A stretch of DNA of 51,347 nt from assembly GCA_001429555.1 (NCBI GenBank), contig LMSR01000006.1, positions 1-51,347 of the forward strand. The letters run 5' to 3'. The notes beneath the pieces are model-generated. The model was not told where the DNA came from, searched no databases, and saw only the letters and a program-made list of their open reading frames with translations. Below are positions 43,454 to 51,347 of this stretch, in pieces. The position numbers and the translations under genes were made by a program. The stretch comes from Nocardioides sp. Soil797. Lineage in GTDB: Bacteria > Actinomycetota > Actinomycetes > Propionibacteriales > Nocardioidaceae. The first letter of the stretch is position 1; each line of letters starts with the position of its first letter.

Positions 43454-44047
43454 TCAGGACTCCGGGTCCGCAACCCCGATGACCAGTCGCGGCTTGCCGT
43501 CCTCGGGTGCCCTCGGCCCGGCCAGCTGCTCCCACGCGCTGTCCACCATCGGCTGGAGGAACAGCTGTCCCAGCTGGCGCACGAGGACCCCGATCACCTG
43601 GCTGGAGTCCGGGTGATCGGTCGAGGCCAGGCCGGCAGTACGCAGCGTGGCCACCTGTCGGGCTGTGAGGTCGGTGAGCTTGTGCAGGATCATGCCCTTG
43701 TGGCCGGTGGCATCGAGCAGTGCACGCCGCAGGTAACCGACCACCGCCGGGTCCTGCTCGAGCATGCGCGCCACGGACGCGTCGCGCGCCGCGGCCACCT
43801 CGCGCGCACCGCCTGAGGTCGGCGCCTGCGCGATGGCCTCGTCGAAGAGATCGACGATGCGCTCCTCCACGGCGTCGCGCAGACCGTCCTTGGTCTGGTA
43901 GTGGTGCACGACCAAGCCGACCGTGACACCCGCCGCGGCGGCGATGGCACGCATCGAGGTGCCGGTCTCGCCGAAGTCGGCGAAGAGGTCGAGTGCCGCG
44001 TTGCGGATCCGAGCCTTGGCGGTGAAGTCCTCTGTACCAGTGCTCAC
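43454..44047 (-). CDS. TetR-family transcriptional regulator
   Basis: 197 residues. The N-terminal helix-turn-helix is AKARIRNAALDLFADFGETGTSMRAIAAAAGVTVGLVVHHYQTKDGLRDAV, the standard TetR DNA-binding unit (residues about 10-60), followed by an all-helical ligand domain. It is divergent from the thiolase-led operon, with the palindrome at 44152-44167 between them. By analogy with FadR/KstR-type repressors it would be released by an acyl-CoA intermediate. Confidence 0.92.
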   Translation of the reverse strand: MSTGTEDFTAKARIRNAALDLFADFGETGTSMRAIAAAAGVTVGLVVHHYQTKDGLRDAVEERIVDLFDEAIAQAPTSGGAREVAAARDASVARMLEQDPAVVGYLRRALLDATGHKGMILHKLTDLTARQVATLRTAGLASTDHPDSSQVIGVLVRQLGQLFLQPMVDSAWEQLAGPRAPEDGKPRLVIGVADPES

Positions 44048-44131
44048 GGCAGTGCCTCCTCGGCTTCGACGACGCCCCGAACCCTAGCGCCACTCCGGCA
44101 ACGCTATTCACAACATTCGCATCCGCAGGTC

Positions 44132-44167
44132 TTGTACGTAAGTGCAGTTTACTGTACAACTGTACAG
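44132..44167 (+). promoter_or_regulatory. Promoter of the thiolase operon with TetR operator
   Basis: TTGTAC (44132-44137), 17 bp, then TACAAC (44155-44160) form a sigma-A-type promoter for the operon starting at 44197. A perfect inverted repeat CTGTACA-AC-TGTACAG (44152-44167) overlaps the -10 hexamer, so a bound repressor would block RNA polymerase. The divergent tetR start lies 85 bp away, so the site may serve autoregulation too. Confidence 0.7.
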
Positions 44168-44196
44168 ACATCCATCTTGACCGAAGGAGCTACGCC

Positions 44197-45360
44197 ATGC
44201 AGCAACGTGAGGCCGTCATTGTCGATGCGGTGCGCACCCCTGTTGGTCGACGCGGCGGCCAGCTCGCACACTGGCACCCGACAGACCTCCTGGCACACAC
44301 CCTGCGCACCTTGGTCGACAAGTCCGGCGTGGACGAGTCTTCGCTCGACGACGTGATCACCGGCTGCGTGCTGCAGCAGGGCGAGCAGGCCGGCAACATC
44401 TCCCGCTGGGGATCCCTCGGCGCCGGGCTTCCCGAGAACCTCCCCGCGGTCACCATCGACCGGCAGTGCGGCTCGGGACAGCAGGCGATTCACTTCGCCG
44501 CCCAGGCGATCCGCAGCGGTGAGTACGACGCCGCGATCGGGGCCGGCGTGGAGTCCATGAGTCGGGTCGACCTCGGTCCGCTGTTCAACCCGGAGGCAGG
44601 TCTCGGCCCGTGGTATGGCGAGAAGGCGCTGGCCCGCTACGACGGCCACATCTATGCCCAGGGCCCGTCCGCCGAGATGATCGTCAAGAAGTGGGGCTTC
44701 ACCCGGGAGGAACTCGACGCGTTCAGCGCTGAGAGCCACCGTCGGGCACACGCGGCCACTGAGGCCGGCCACTTCGTCGACCAACTCGTCCCCCTGGACG
44801 GCCAGAACGGACCGATGACCCGTGACGAAGGCATCCGCGCCCACGTCGACCTCGACAAGATGGCGTCCCTCCGCCCAGCGTTCGGCGCGGACGGCGTACT
44901 CACCGGCGGGAACTCCTCGCAGATCAGCGATGGTGCCGCCGCCGTTCTGGTCGCCGAGCGGGCCGCTGCCGAGGCCGCCGGGCTGCGGCCGCGAGCGGTG
45001 ATCCGCGCGATGGCTGCGGCTGCTGACGACCCCGCCCTGCAGTTCACGGCGATTCTTCCGGCCGCCCGCAAGGCACTCGCCTCCGCGGGCCTGACCATCG
45101 ACGACATCGACCGCGTCGAGGTCAACGAGGCCTTCTCCCCCGTGCCGCTGCTCTTCGCCCGCGAGTTCGGTATCAGCACCGACAAGGTCAACGTCAACGG
45201 CGGCTCGATCGCGATCGGACACCCGCTCGGTTCCACCGGCGCCCGCATGATGACCGACCTGGTCAACGAGCTCGAACGCTCCGGCAGCCGCTACGGGCTA
45301 CTCACCATCTGCGAAGGCGGCGGCATGGCCAACGCCACCATCATCGAGAGGATCTCCTGA
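44197..45360 (+). CDS. Acetyl-CoA acyltransferase (thiolase)
   Basis: 387 residues from ATG 44197 with GGAG upstream. Cys91 in DRQCGSGQQAI, EAFSPVP with the HxxF-region motif, His in IAIGHPLGSTGARM, and the second Cys in TICEGGGMANA are all present, so it is a degradative thiolase with full catalytic set. It removes acetyl- or propionyl-CoA in the last step of beta-oxidation. First gene of the TetR-controlled operon. Confidence 0.93.
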   Translation: MQQREAVIVDAVRTPVGRRGGQLAHWHPTDLLAHTLRTLVDKSGVDESSLDDVITGCVLQQGEQAGNISRWGSLGAGLPENLPAVTIDRQCGSGQQAIHFAAQAIRSGEYDAAIGAGVESMSRVDLGPLFNPEAGLGPWYGEKALARYDGHIYAQGPSAEMIVKKWGFTREELDAFSAESHRRAHAATEAGHFVDQLVPLDGQNGPMTRDEGIRAHVDLDKMASLRPAFGADGVLTGGNSSQISDGAAAVLVAERAAAEAAGLRPRAVIRAMAAAADDPALQFTAILPAARKALASAGLTIDDIDRVEVNEAFSPVPLLFAREFGISTDKVNVNGGSIAIGHPLGSTGARMMTDLVNELERSGSRYGLLTICEGGGMANATIIERIS

Positions 45361-45363
45361 CCC

Positions 45364-46104
45364 ATGGAATTCACCAACCGCACTTTCCTCGTCACCGGTG
45401 GCACGTCGGGCCTCGGCGGGGCCACCACCCGCGCTCTGCTCGAGCATGGCGCCAACGTTGTCGCTGCCGACCTCAAGGGCGAGGCCCCCGACGGCGCCAC
45501 GTTCGTACAGACCGACGTGACCGACGAGGTTCAGGTCCAAACGGCCGTGGCGGCCGCCGTCGAGCTGGGCGGCTTTGCCGGCGCGGTCAACTGCGCCGGC
45601 ATCGGCATCGCCGCCAAGGTCCTCTCCAAGGGCGAGGCACACCCACTCGACCTGTTCAACAAGGTGCTCCAGGTCAACTTGGCCGGCACCTTCAACGTCA
45701 CCCGGCTGGCTGCCCAGGCGCTCAGTCAGGCAGAGCCGGGCCAGGACGGCGAGCGCGGGGTGATCGTGAACACCGCGTCCGCTGCGGCCTTTGAAGGACA
45801 GATCGGCCAGGCGGCGTACGCGGCCTCCAAGTCCGGTGTGGTCGGCATGACGCTGCCGATGGCCCGCGAGCTCGCAGTCCACGGGATCCGCGTGGCTGCC
45901 ATCGCCCCGGGGCTCTTCCTCACCCCGATGCTCGCCGAACTGCCTCAGGCCGCCCAGGATTCGTTGGGCAAGCAGGTCCCGTTCCCGGCGCGCCTGGGCG
46001 ACCCGGCCGAGTTCGCGGCCCTGGTCTGCCACGTCATCGAGAACCGGATGCTGAACGGTGAAGTGATCCGTCTCGACGGCTCGATCCGGATGGCTGCTCG
46101 GTGA
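45364..46104 (+). CDS. HSD10-like 3-hydroxyacyl-CoA dehydrogenase (SDR)
   Basis: 246 residues. TGGTSGLG is the NAD loop, [12 protein letters not shown] matches the NNAG region, Ser in [19 protein letters not shown] holds Tyr and Lys, and PGLFLTPML and [21 protein letters not shown] are specific for type-2 (HSD17B10-like) 3-hydroxyacyl-CoA dehydrogenases, which accept 2-methyl-branched and short acyl-CoAs. Stop overlaps the hydratase start by four bases. Confidence 0.9.
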   Translation: MEFTNRTFLVTGGTSGLGGATTRALLEHGANVVAADLKGEAPDGATFVQTDVTDEVQVQTAVAAAVELGGFAGAVNCAGIGIAAKVLSKGEAHPLDLFNKVLQVNLAGTFNVTRLAAQALSQAEPGQDGERGVIVNTASAAAFEGQIGQAAYAASKSGVVGMTLPMARELAVHGIRVAAIAPGLFLTPMLAELPQAAQDSLGKQVPFPARLGDPAEFAALVCHVIENRMLNGEVIRLDGSIRMAAR

Positions 46105-46889
46105 GCGCGCCCATTCGCGTCTTGGTCCGCCGAGAGACCAACGGGCATGTCGCGGTGCTCATCCTGGACCGACCCGAGGCGCTCAACGCCCTCAGCGTCG
46201 AACTGATGGCCCAACTGACGGTGGCCCTTCAGGAGTCCGACACGGATCCGGAGGTTCGGGCGATCGTGCTGACCGGCTCCGACCGGGCGTTCTGTGCCGG
46301 TGCCGACATCAGCCAGATCGAGTCCATCGATGCCGGCGACGTCGTGGCACGGGACGGTTTCGCCCGTGAGCCGTTCGGCACCCTCACCACGCTGCGTACG
46401 CCGGTGATCGCGGCCGTTCGCGGACTGGCCCTCGGCGGTGGCTGCGAGATCGCTCTGGCCTGCGACCTCGTCGTCGCCGGCGCATCGGCCCGCTTCGGCG
46501 TGCCCGAGGTCAGCCTGGGTGTACTCCCCGGTGCGGGGGGCACGCAGCGACTGGTGCACGCCGTCGGCAAGGCGAAGGCGATGAAGATGTTGCTGACCGG
46601 CGACACGGTGTCGGCCGACGAGGCCTGCTCTTCCGGCCTGGTCGCCGAGGTGGTGCCCGACGACGAGTGTGTGTCCACTGCGATCGCGATCGGGGAACGG
46701 ATCGCCCGCAACTCTCCACGAGCGGTGCAGCTCGCCAAGGACGCAGCCCGGGCCGCGCAGGACCTGCCGCTGCACCAAGGACTCGCCCTCGAGCGACGCA
46801 ACTTCTTCCTCACGATCGGCACCGACGACCAGCGCGAGGGGGTCGCCGCCTTCATCGAGAAGCGCCGCCCGCAATTCACCGGCCGCTGA
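46101..46889 (+). CDS. Enoyl-CoA hydratase
   Basis: 262 residues, GTG start at 46101. Oxyanion-hole motif AFCAGADI and both catalytic Glu residues ([11 protein letters not shown] and [17 protein letters not shown]) are present, so it is an active crotonase. It hydrates trans-2-enoyl-CoA. Translation is coupled to the dehydrogenase gene. Confidence 0.93.
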   Translation: MSAPIRVLVRRETNGHVAVLILDRPEALNALSVELMAQLTVALQESDTDPEVRAIVLTGSDRAFCAGADISQIESIDAGDVVARDGFAREPFGTLTTLRTPVIAAVRGLALGGGCEIALACDLVVAGASARFGVPEVSLGVLPGAGGTQRLVHAVGKAKAMKMLLTGDTVSADEACSSGLVAEVVPDDECVSTAIAIGERIARNSPRAVQLAKDAARAAQDLPLHQGLALERRNFFLTIGTDDQREGVAAFIEKRRPQFTGR

Positions 46890-46935
46890 CCCACCACCCA
46901 CCCACCGAGATCCACCCTCAGACAAGGGAGTTCCC

Positions 46936-48471
46936 ATGGACGTCACCACCCTGATGCGCCAGGCCGCGCGTCTCAACGCCACCTTCCCCGCCCTCATCAC
47001 CGAGGACCGCACCCTCACCTTCGAGCAGGCATGGGACCGCGGCGTACGCCTGGCCAACGCCCTCATCGCCCTCGGCGTACAGCCTGGTGACCGCGTTGCC
47101 GGACTCGAGGACAACAACCTCGGCTGCGTCGACCTCTACCTGGGCTGCGCCATCGCCGGTGCGGTGCGCGTCCCCCTCTACCCCCGCAACTCGCGACAGG
47201 CACACAAGGACATGCTCGCAGGCACCGACTGCAAGGTTCTCTTGGCCGACGCCGTCTACGCTGAGGACGTCAAGGGCCTCGACACCGAAACCGTCACCCT
47301 CGACCACATCGTCATCCGCGACGCATCGTACGACGACTGGCTGTCCACCCAGGACGACACCGATCCGATGATCGAGGTGCCAGAGGACGCGTGGAGCGTG
47401 ATCCGGCACTCCGGCGGCACCACCGGCAAGCCCAAGGGCGTCGCCTACACCACCCACGACTGGGTGCTGAACTGTCGCAACTGGGCAGTCCTGCTTCCCC
47501 GGATGAGCCGCGGCAGCGTCGTCGGCCACGCCGGCCCGATCTCGCATGCCTCGGGCTACCTGTTCCTTCCGGCCTGGCTCGCCGGCGCGACCAACCTGGT
47601 CTTCGGCGCTTTCGAGCCCACCAAGGTCATCGCGATGATGCGCGAGCACCGGGTCAGCCACGTGTTCGCCTCGCCCAGCCTGTTGGCTGCTCTGTCCCGG
47701 CACCCCCACGCGGTGGGCGACTGGCCGGCGCTGCGCTGCATCATGGTCGGCGGCGCACCGATCACCGACGCCACCGCCCTTCATGCCCACCAGGTGTTCG
47801 GTGACACGCTGTGGCAGGGCTTCGGACAGACCGAGGCGGTGCCGATCGCCGGCATGGGTCCAGGCGACTGGTTCAGCGACGTACCGGGCTCAAGCCCGTT
47901 GCGCGCGGCCGGCCGGATCCACCCGTATGCGCAGGTCCGGATCCTCGACCCGCTGGGCAACGAGGTGCCGATCGGCGAAGAGGGCGAGATCGTGGCCAAG
48001 GTCGAGGGCCAGATGCGCCTCTATTGGGGCGACGAGGACCTGACCGCAACCCGGCTTCGCGACGGTTGGGTGCACACCCAGGACATCGGTCGCCTCGACG
48101 CCAACGGCTTCCTCTACGTCCTCGACCGGGCTGACGACATGATCGTCTCCGGCGGCTTCAACATCTGGCCGGCTGAGTTGGAGACCGTGCTCGCCGACCA
48201 CCCCCAGGTCGTCGAGGCGGCCGTCTTCGGCGTACCCCACGAGAAGTGGGGCGAGACCCCGATGGCTGTCGTCACCGTCACTGACCCCTCGCGGGTGACC
48301 GCGGAGGAACTGATCGACCTGTGCAAGGAGCGCCTCGGCTCCTACAAGAAGCCCACCCAGGTGAAGATCATCACCGAGCCGCTCCCCAAGACGATCGTCG
48401 GCAAGCTCTCCCGCAAGGAGCTGCGGGCACCGCACTGGGCCGGACACGAGCGCAGCGTCGGCGGGGTGTGA
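46936..48471 (+). CDS. Acyl-CoA synthetase (AMP-binding)
   Basis: 511 residues from ATG 46936 with AGGGAG as ribosome-binding site; upstream frame is an overlap with the hydratase gene. AMP-binding loop SGGTTGKPKG, GFGQTEAVP (A5), DGWVHTQDIG (A7), hinge GGFNIWPAELE and catalytic Lys in IVGKLSRKEL. A second synthetase in the window, about 25-30 percent similar by eye to the one at 40308 and without its repeat insertion, so the two may activate different acids or act at different pathway steps. Confidence 0.92.
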   Translation: MDVTTLMRQAARLNATFPALITEDRTLTFEQAWDRGVRLANALIALGVQPGDRVAGLEDNNLGCVDLYLGCAIAGAVRVPLYPRNSRQAHKDMLAGTDCKVLLADAVYAEDVKGLDTETVTLDHIVIRDASYDDWLSTQDDTDPMIEVPEDAWSVIRHSGGTTGKPKGVAYTTHDWVLNCRNWAVLLPRMSRGSVVGHAGPISHASGYLFLPAWLAGATNLVFGAFEPTKVIAMMREHRVSHVFASPSLLAALSRHPHAVGDWPALRCIMVGGAPITDATALHAHQVFGDTLWQGFGQTEAVPIAGMGPGDWFSDVPGSSPLRAAGRIHPYAQVRILDPLGNEVPIGEEGEIVAKVEGQMRLYWGDEDLTATRLRDGWVHTQDIGRLDANGFLYVLDRADDMIVSGGFNIWPAELETVLADHPQVVEAAVFGVPHEKWGETPMAVVTVTDPSRVTAEELIDLCKERLGSYKKPTQVKIITEPLPKTIVGKLSRKELRAPHWAGHERSVGGV

Positions 48472-48473
48472 GC

Positions 48474-48938
48474 ATGCAAACCATAACGGCCACCGACGTG
48501 TACGCCGAGGACCTCACGCCAGGCCTCGTACTGGAGCTGGGAAGCCACACCATGACGGAGGCCGAGATCGTCGACTTCGCGTCCCAGTGGGACCCGCAGT
48601 TCTTCCACACCGACCCCGAGCGGGCCGCGTGTGAGGGTCAGCTCGGTGGTCTCATCGCCAGCGGCCTCCACACATTGTCGGTGTACCAGCGACTCTCGAT
48701 CCTGGCCCGCACCGAGTTCTGGCACGTCATCGGCGGCGCCGGCCTGCGCGATGTCAGGTTCCGGCGGGCTGTGCGCCCCGGTGACGTCCTCACTGGCCGA
48801 TCAGTGGTCGAAGAACTCACCCTCGAGCCTGAGCGTCAGCGCGGCCTGGCCGCCTTCGCAGGCGAGCTGACCAACCAGCACGGCAAGCCCGTGCTACAGC
48901 TCGTGATGAGTGCCTACCTCGTTTCCAGGCCCGCATGA
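48474..48938 (+). CDS. MaoC-like (hot-dog fold) hydratase
   Basis: 154 residues from ATG 48474. The hydratase 2 motif is WDPQFFHTDPERA with Asp and His in the D-x(4)-H spacing of R-specific enoyl-CoA hydratases. LIASGLHTLSVYQRL and GDVLTGRSVVEE complete the hot-dog fold. It would act on a bulky or branched enoyl-CoA, alongside the crotonase. Overlaps the next start (ATGA). Confidence 0.88.
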   Translation: MQTITATDVYAEDLTPGLVLELGSHTMTEAEIVDFASQWDPQFFHTDPERAACEGQLGGLIASGLHTLSVYQRLSILARTEFWHVIGGAGLRDVRFRRAVRPGDVLTGRSVVEELTLEPERQRGLAAFAGELTNQHGKPVLQLVMSAYLVSRPA

Positions 48939-49804
48939 GTACGCCCACCAGCCCACTGAGCGGTGCCCTCCTGGGGATCCGCGTGGTGTCGCTGGCGATC
49001 AACCTGCCGGGTCCACTCGCGGTCTCGCGCCTCGCCGCACTCGGCGCCGAGGTGATCAAGGTGCAGCCACCCACGGGCGACCCACTCGCCGGCGCGGCGA
49101 CGGGTTGGTACTCCGAACTGCACGAGAAGGTCAAGGTCGTCACGCTCGACCTCAAGCAGGACCACCAGCGAGCAGTCCTCGACGAGTTGCTGGCCGACGC
49201 CGACGTGTTGGTCACCGCGCAGCGCCCCTCCGCACTGGTCAGGCTCGGCCTCAGCAAGATGACCGAACAGTTCCCTCGCCTGGTGCACATCGAGATCATC
49301 GGACACGACGGGGATCGGGCCGAGGAACCCGGCCACGACCTCACCTACCAGGCCGCCCACGGCACGCTCACTCCCCCCACCCTGCCGACCGTGCCGGTGG
49401 CCGACCTTCTCGGCGCGGAGCGAGCGGCCACGACGGCGATCGCCGCACTGGTCGCCCGTGGCGCCGACGGCCCCGGAGGACGGCATCGAGTCACGCTCGA
49501 GGACGCTGCATGCCTTGCCGGCAAGGCGGTACGCCACGGGTTGATGGGTCCCGGCGCTCCCCTCGGCGGCGCATCGCCGACGTACCGAATCTATGCCGCC
49601 GCCGATGGACACATGGCCCTCGGCGCCCTGGAGCCACATTTCGCCGCTCGGGTCCACGAGCACATCGGCACGACCTTCGCCGAGCTCAAGATCGCATTCG
49701 CATCCCGGCAGACCGCCCACTGGGAGGAGCTGGCCACGCGGCTGGACCTCCCCCTCGTCCGCATCACACAGAGCATTCCCACCCGAGAGGTGATCTCCAC
49801 ATGA
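48935..49804 (+). CDS. Class III CoA-transferase / alpha-methylacyl-CoA racemase-like protein
   Basis: 289 residues, shorter than the usual 360-400. GIRVVSLAINLPGPLAVSRLAALGAEVIKVQPPTGD is the CaiB/racemase N-terminus, and GHDLTYQAAHGTL with VADLLGAERAA has the His and Asp expected for racemase-type members. The large-domain C-terminal part (DAACLAGKAVRHGLMG, PTYRIYAAADGHMALGALEPHFAARV) is present but trimmed. A racemase would be needed if the pathway handles 2-methyl-branched acyl-CoAs. Overlaps the flanking genes on both sides. Confidence 0.82.
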   Translation: MSTPTSPLSGALLGIRVVSLAINLPGPLAVSRLAALGAEVIKVQPPTGDPLAGAATGWYSELHEKVKVVTLDLKQDHQRAVLDELLADADVLVTAQRPSALVRLGLSKMTEQFPRLVHIEIIGHDGDRAEEPGHDLTYQAAHGTLTPPTLPTVPVADLLGAERAATTAIAALVARGADGPGGRHRVTLEDAACLAGKAVRHGLMGPGAPLGGASPTYRIYAAADGHMALGALEPHFAARVHEHIGTTFAELKIAFASRQTAHWEELATRLDLPLVRITQSIPTREVIST

Positions 49805-50964
49805 GTACGTTGTTCCCCGACTACACCCCCGCGTGGGAGACCGAGGACCACCAACTGCTACGCAAGCACGCGGCCACCTTCTTCACCAAGGAGGCCACAC
49901 CACATCAGGAGCGCTGGGCCGAGCAGCAGGCGGTCGACCGTGAATTCTGGACCAAGACCGGTGCAGCAGGCCTCCTGTGCCTCGACATCCACGAGGAGTT
50001 CGGCGGTGGTGGTGGCGACTTCGGCCACGAGGCCGTGGTGGCCCACGAGAAGGCCCTGGCCCACGACACCGCGTTCGGCTTCGAGGTGCACTCCACGATC
50101 GTGTCGCACTATGTGGCCGCGTACGCCTCCACGTCCCTGAAGAAGCGGCTGATGCCGCAAATGGCCAGCGGTGAGAAAGTGATCGGTATCGCGATGACCG
50201 AGCCTGACACCGGCTCGGATCTGCAGGCCGTGCGTACCACCGCAGTGCGCGAAGGCGACCACTACGTCATCAACGGCTCCAAGACCTTCATCTCCAACGC
50301 CACCCACGCCGACCTGATGATCATCGTCGCGAAGACCGACAAGACAGCGGGTGCGCGCGGCATCTCACTGTTCCTCGCCGAGATCTCCGACGACACCCCC
50401 GGCTTCACCCGCGGGCGCGTCCTGAAGAAGATCGGGCAGCACGGCCAGGACACCCGCGAGCTGTCGTTCGTCGACATGCGGGTGCCTGCGGAGAACCTGC
50501 TCGGTGGTGAGGAGGGACAGGGGTTCTTCCAGCTGATGAACCAACTCCCGCGAGAGCGGCTGATCCTCGGTGTCACCGGCGTGGCCATGGCCGAGGCTGC
50601 CGTCACCGAGGCGATCGCCTATGCCAAGATGCGCCACGCCTTCGACCAGCCGATCATGGACTTCCAGAACACACGCTTCGTGCTGGCCGAGTGCAAGACC
50701 CAAGTGCTCGCCGGTCGGGCCTTCATCGACCACTGCGTGCAGCGCGCCATCGACGGCACCCTGGATGCCGCGACCGCGTCCATGGCCAAGCTGCACGGCA
50801 CCGACCTCCAGGTGGAGATCGTCGACCGCTGCCTGCAGGTCTTCGGCGGCTACGGCTACATGATGGAGTACCCGATCGCCCAGATGTACGCCGCGGCGCG
50901 CGTGCAGAAGATCTATGGCGGCACCAACGAGATCATGAAGGAGCTGATCGGCCGGTCACTGTGA
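49801..50964 (+). CDS. Acyl-CoA dehydrogenase, long-chain/isovaleryl type
   Basis: 387 residues from ATG 49801. FAD-binding motifs IAMTEPDTGSDLQAV and FISNATHADLMIIVAKT are present. The MCAD-position Glu is replaced by Gly (IYGGTNEIMKELIGRSL) and Glu252 in LPRERLIL is the likely base, as in long-chain and isovaleryl-CoA dehydrogenases. It introduces the alpha,beta double bond as the first oxidation step. Last intact gene of the operon. Confidence 0.93.
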   Translation: MSTLFPDYTPAWETEDHQLLRKHAATFFTKEATPHQERWAEQQAVDREFWTKTGAAGLLCLDIHEEFGGGGGDFGHEAVVAHEKALAHDTAFGFEVHSTIVSHYVAAYASTSLKKRLMPQMASGEKVIGIAMTEPDTGSDLQAVRTTAVREGDHYVINGSKTFISNATHADLMIIVAKTDKTAGARGISLFLAEISDDTPGFTRGRVLKKIGQHGQDTRELSFVDMRVPAENLLGGEEGQGFFQLMNQLPRERLILGVTGVAMAEAAVTEAIAYAKMRHAFDQPIMDFQNTRFVLAECKTQVLAGRAFIDHCVQRAIDGTLDAATASMAKLHGTDLQVEIVDRCLQVFGGYGYMMEYPIAQMYAAARVQKIYGGTNEIMKELIGRSL

Positions 50965-51235
50965 GCGCCCACACAGCTCCGGGTGCTCGCCGACGTTGCC
51001 GGGGTCCGGATCATCATTGACGAGGACAAGCAACGCGGTCTCGAATGAGACCACGGAGGCGCTCCGCCGCACTGGCGCCGCCTCCGCGGACGAGTCCACG
51101 CGTGTCGTGGTGCTCGGCGGTGTGGGGCGCTGGTTCTGCGCCGGTGCCGACCTCGCCCGGTTGCCGAAGGACCCCGCACGCATCATGGAGGCGTCCTCTT
51201 CGGTGATCCAACAGATGGGACTGCTGCACGGATAG
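50961..51235 (+). pseudogene. Enoyl-CoA hydratase remnant, frameshifted and truncated
   Basis: A GTG at 50961 overlaps the dehydrogenase stop and begins VSAHTAPG. Similarity then moves to a second frame (VLADVAGVRIII at about 50983-51018) and to a third (NAVSNETTEALRRT, RVVVLGGVGRWFCAGADL). The crotonase N-terminus can be read only across two frameshifts, and it stops at about 51230, where an IS3-type element starts. It was once the eighth gene of this operon. Confidence 0.7.
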
Positions 51236-51276
51236 GTGACAACCGATCTGCCTAACCGAGAGGTTGGGCTGGAAGG

Positions 51277-51347
51277 ATGTTCACCGTGTCCAAGCCTTAC
51301 CCCCAGGAGTTCCGCGACGACGTGGTCCGTGTCGCGAGGAACCGTGA
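51277..51347 (+). CDS. IS3-family transposase OrfA, start only
   Basis: ATG 51277 opens VSKPYPQEFRDDVVRVARNR, the N-terminus of IS3-family OrfA proteins (helix-turn-helix, transposase_8 type). The preceding 40 bp should include the left IS end. The rest lies outside the window. The insertion cuts the enoyl-CoA hydratase remnant. Confidence 0.85.
   Translation, partial: MFTVSKPYPQEFRDDVVRVARNR

Noticed and set aside
42942..44171. 409-codon leftward frame over the tetR gene and att-like copy 3
   Set aside because: Runs out of frame through a clear TetR gene; Arg/His-rich shadow sequence.
1..51347. CRISPR array
   Set aside because: No series of regularly spaced identical repeats with unique spacers was seen; the 12-bp and 15-bp tandem repeats are contiguous and coding.

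Overview
The window is high-GC DNA from an actinobacterium (Actinomycetota). The prfB, ftsE, ftsX, M23 peptidase, smpB and ssrA order, the short tmRNA tag ending FALAA, the tad pilus operon and the many GTG starts fit a Nocardioides-like member of Propionibacteriales. That placement is inferred from gene order and style, not from a database match.

Left part (1-9541) is accessory DNA. A two-gene transposon-like unit (degenerate tyrosine-recombinase fold protein plus DDE transposase) is followed by a complete type I restriction-modification operon, hsdM-hsdS-hsdR, lying directly downstream of the 3' end of ssrA. The core chromosome follows (9542-21192): ssrA, a membrane protein, an amidohydrolase, smpB, an M23 peptidase, ftsX, ftsE, a lipoprotein, prfB, and then the tad operon (two TadE-like proteins, a TadG-like protein, a Flp-like pilin, tadC, tadB and the 3' end of tadA/cpaF).

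The tadA/cpaF ATPase gene is split. An 11.3-kb element (21190-32517) with a large serine integrase is inserted at a CAC triplet. Joining the two flanks restores an uninterrupted reading frame. The element has terminase, portal, minor head protein, scaffold-like protein, HK97-type capsid and head-completion genes. It has no tail, lysis or replication genes and no recognisable repressor or excisionase. It therefore resembles a capsid-forming phage satellite (cf-PICI type). Between its two head-gene blocks it carries two divergent cargo genes: a three-helix membrane protein and an Abi-alpha/DUF4393-like protein, probably anti-phage functions.

About 230 bp further into tadA the gene is broken again at a 19-bp site, TGCGG-ATGTTGA-CCGCAGT. 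This site recurs at 36169 and 43048, the last two inside about 160-bp repeats, and looks like the crossover site of a tyrosine recombinase. The 3.4-kb segment between the first two copies holds a DUF2971 protein, a capsid-like fragment, a tiny Cys-rich ORF and an unknown protein. The next 6.9 kb hold a PucR regulator, an MHS transporter, an SCP-x-type thiolase, an acyl-CoA synthetase and an SDR.

The right end (43454-50964) is a second catabolic operon: a divergent TetR regulator with a visible palindromic operator, thiolase, HSD10-like SDR, enoyl-CoA hydratase, acyl-CoA synthetase, MaoC hydratase, racemase-like CoA-transferase and long-chain-type acyl-CoA dehydrogenase. Together these genes could activate and beta-oxidise a branched or cyclic carboxylic acid. 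A frameshifted enoyl-CoA hydratase remnant cut by an IS3-family element closes the window.
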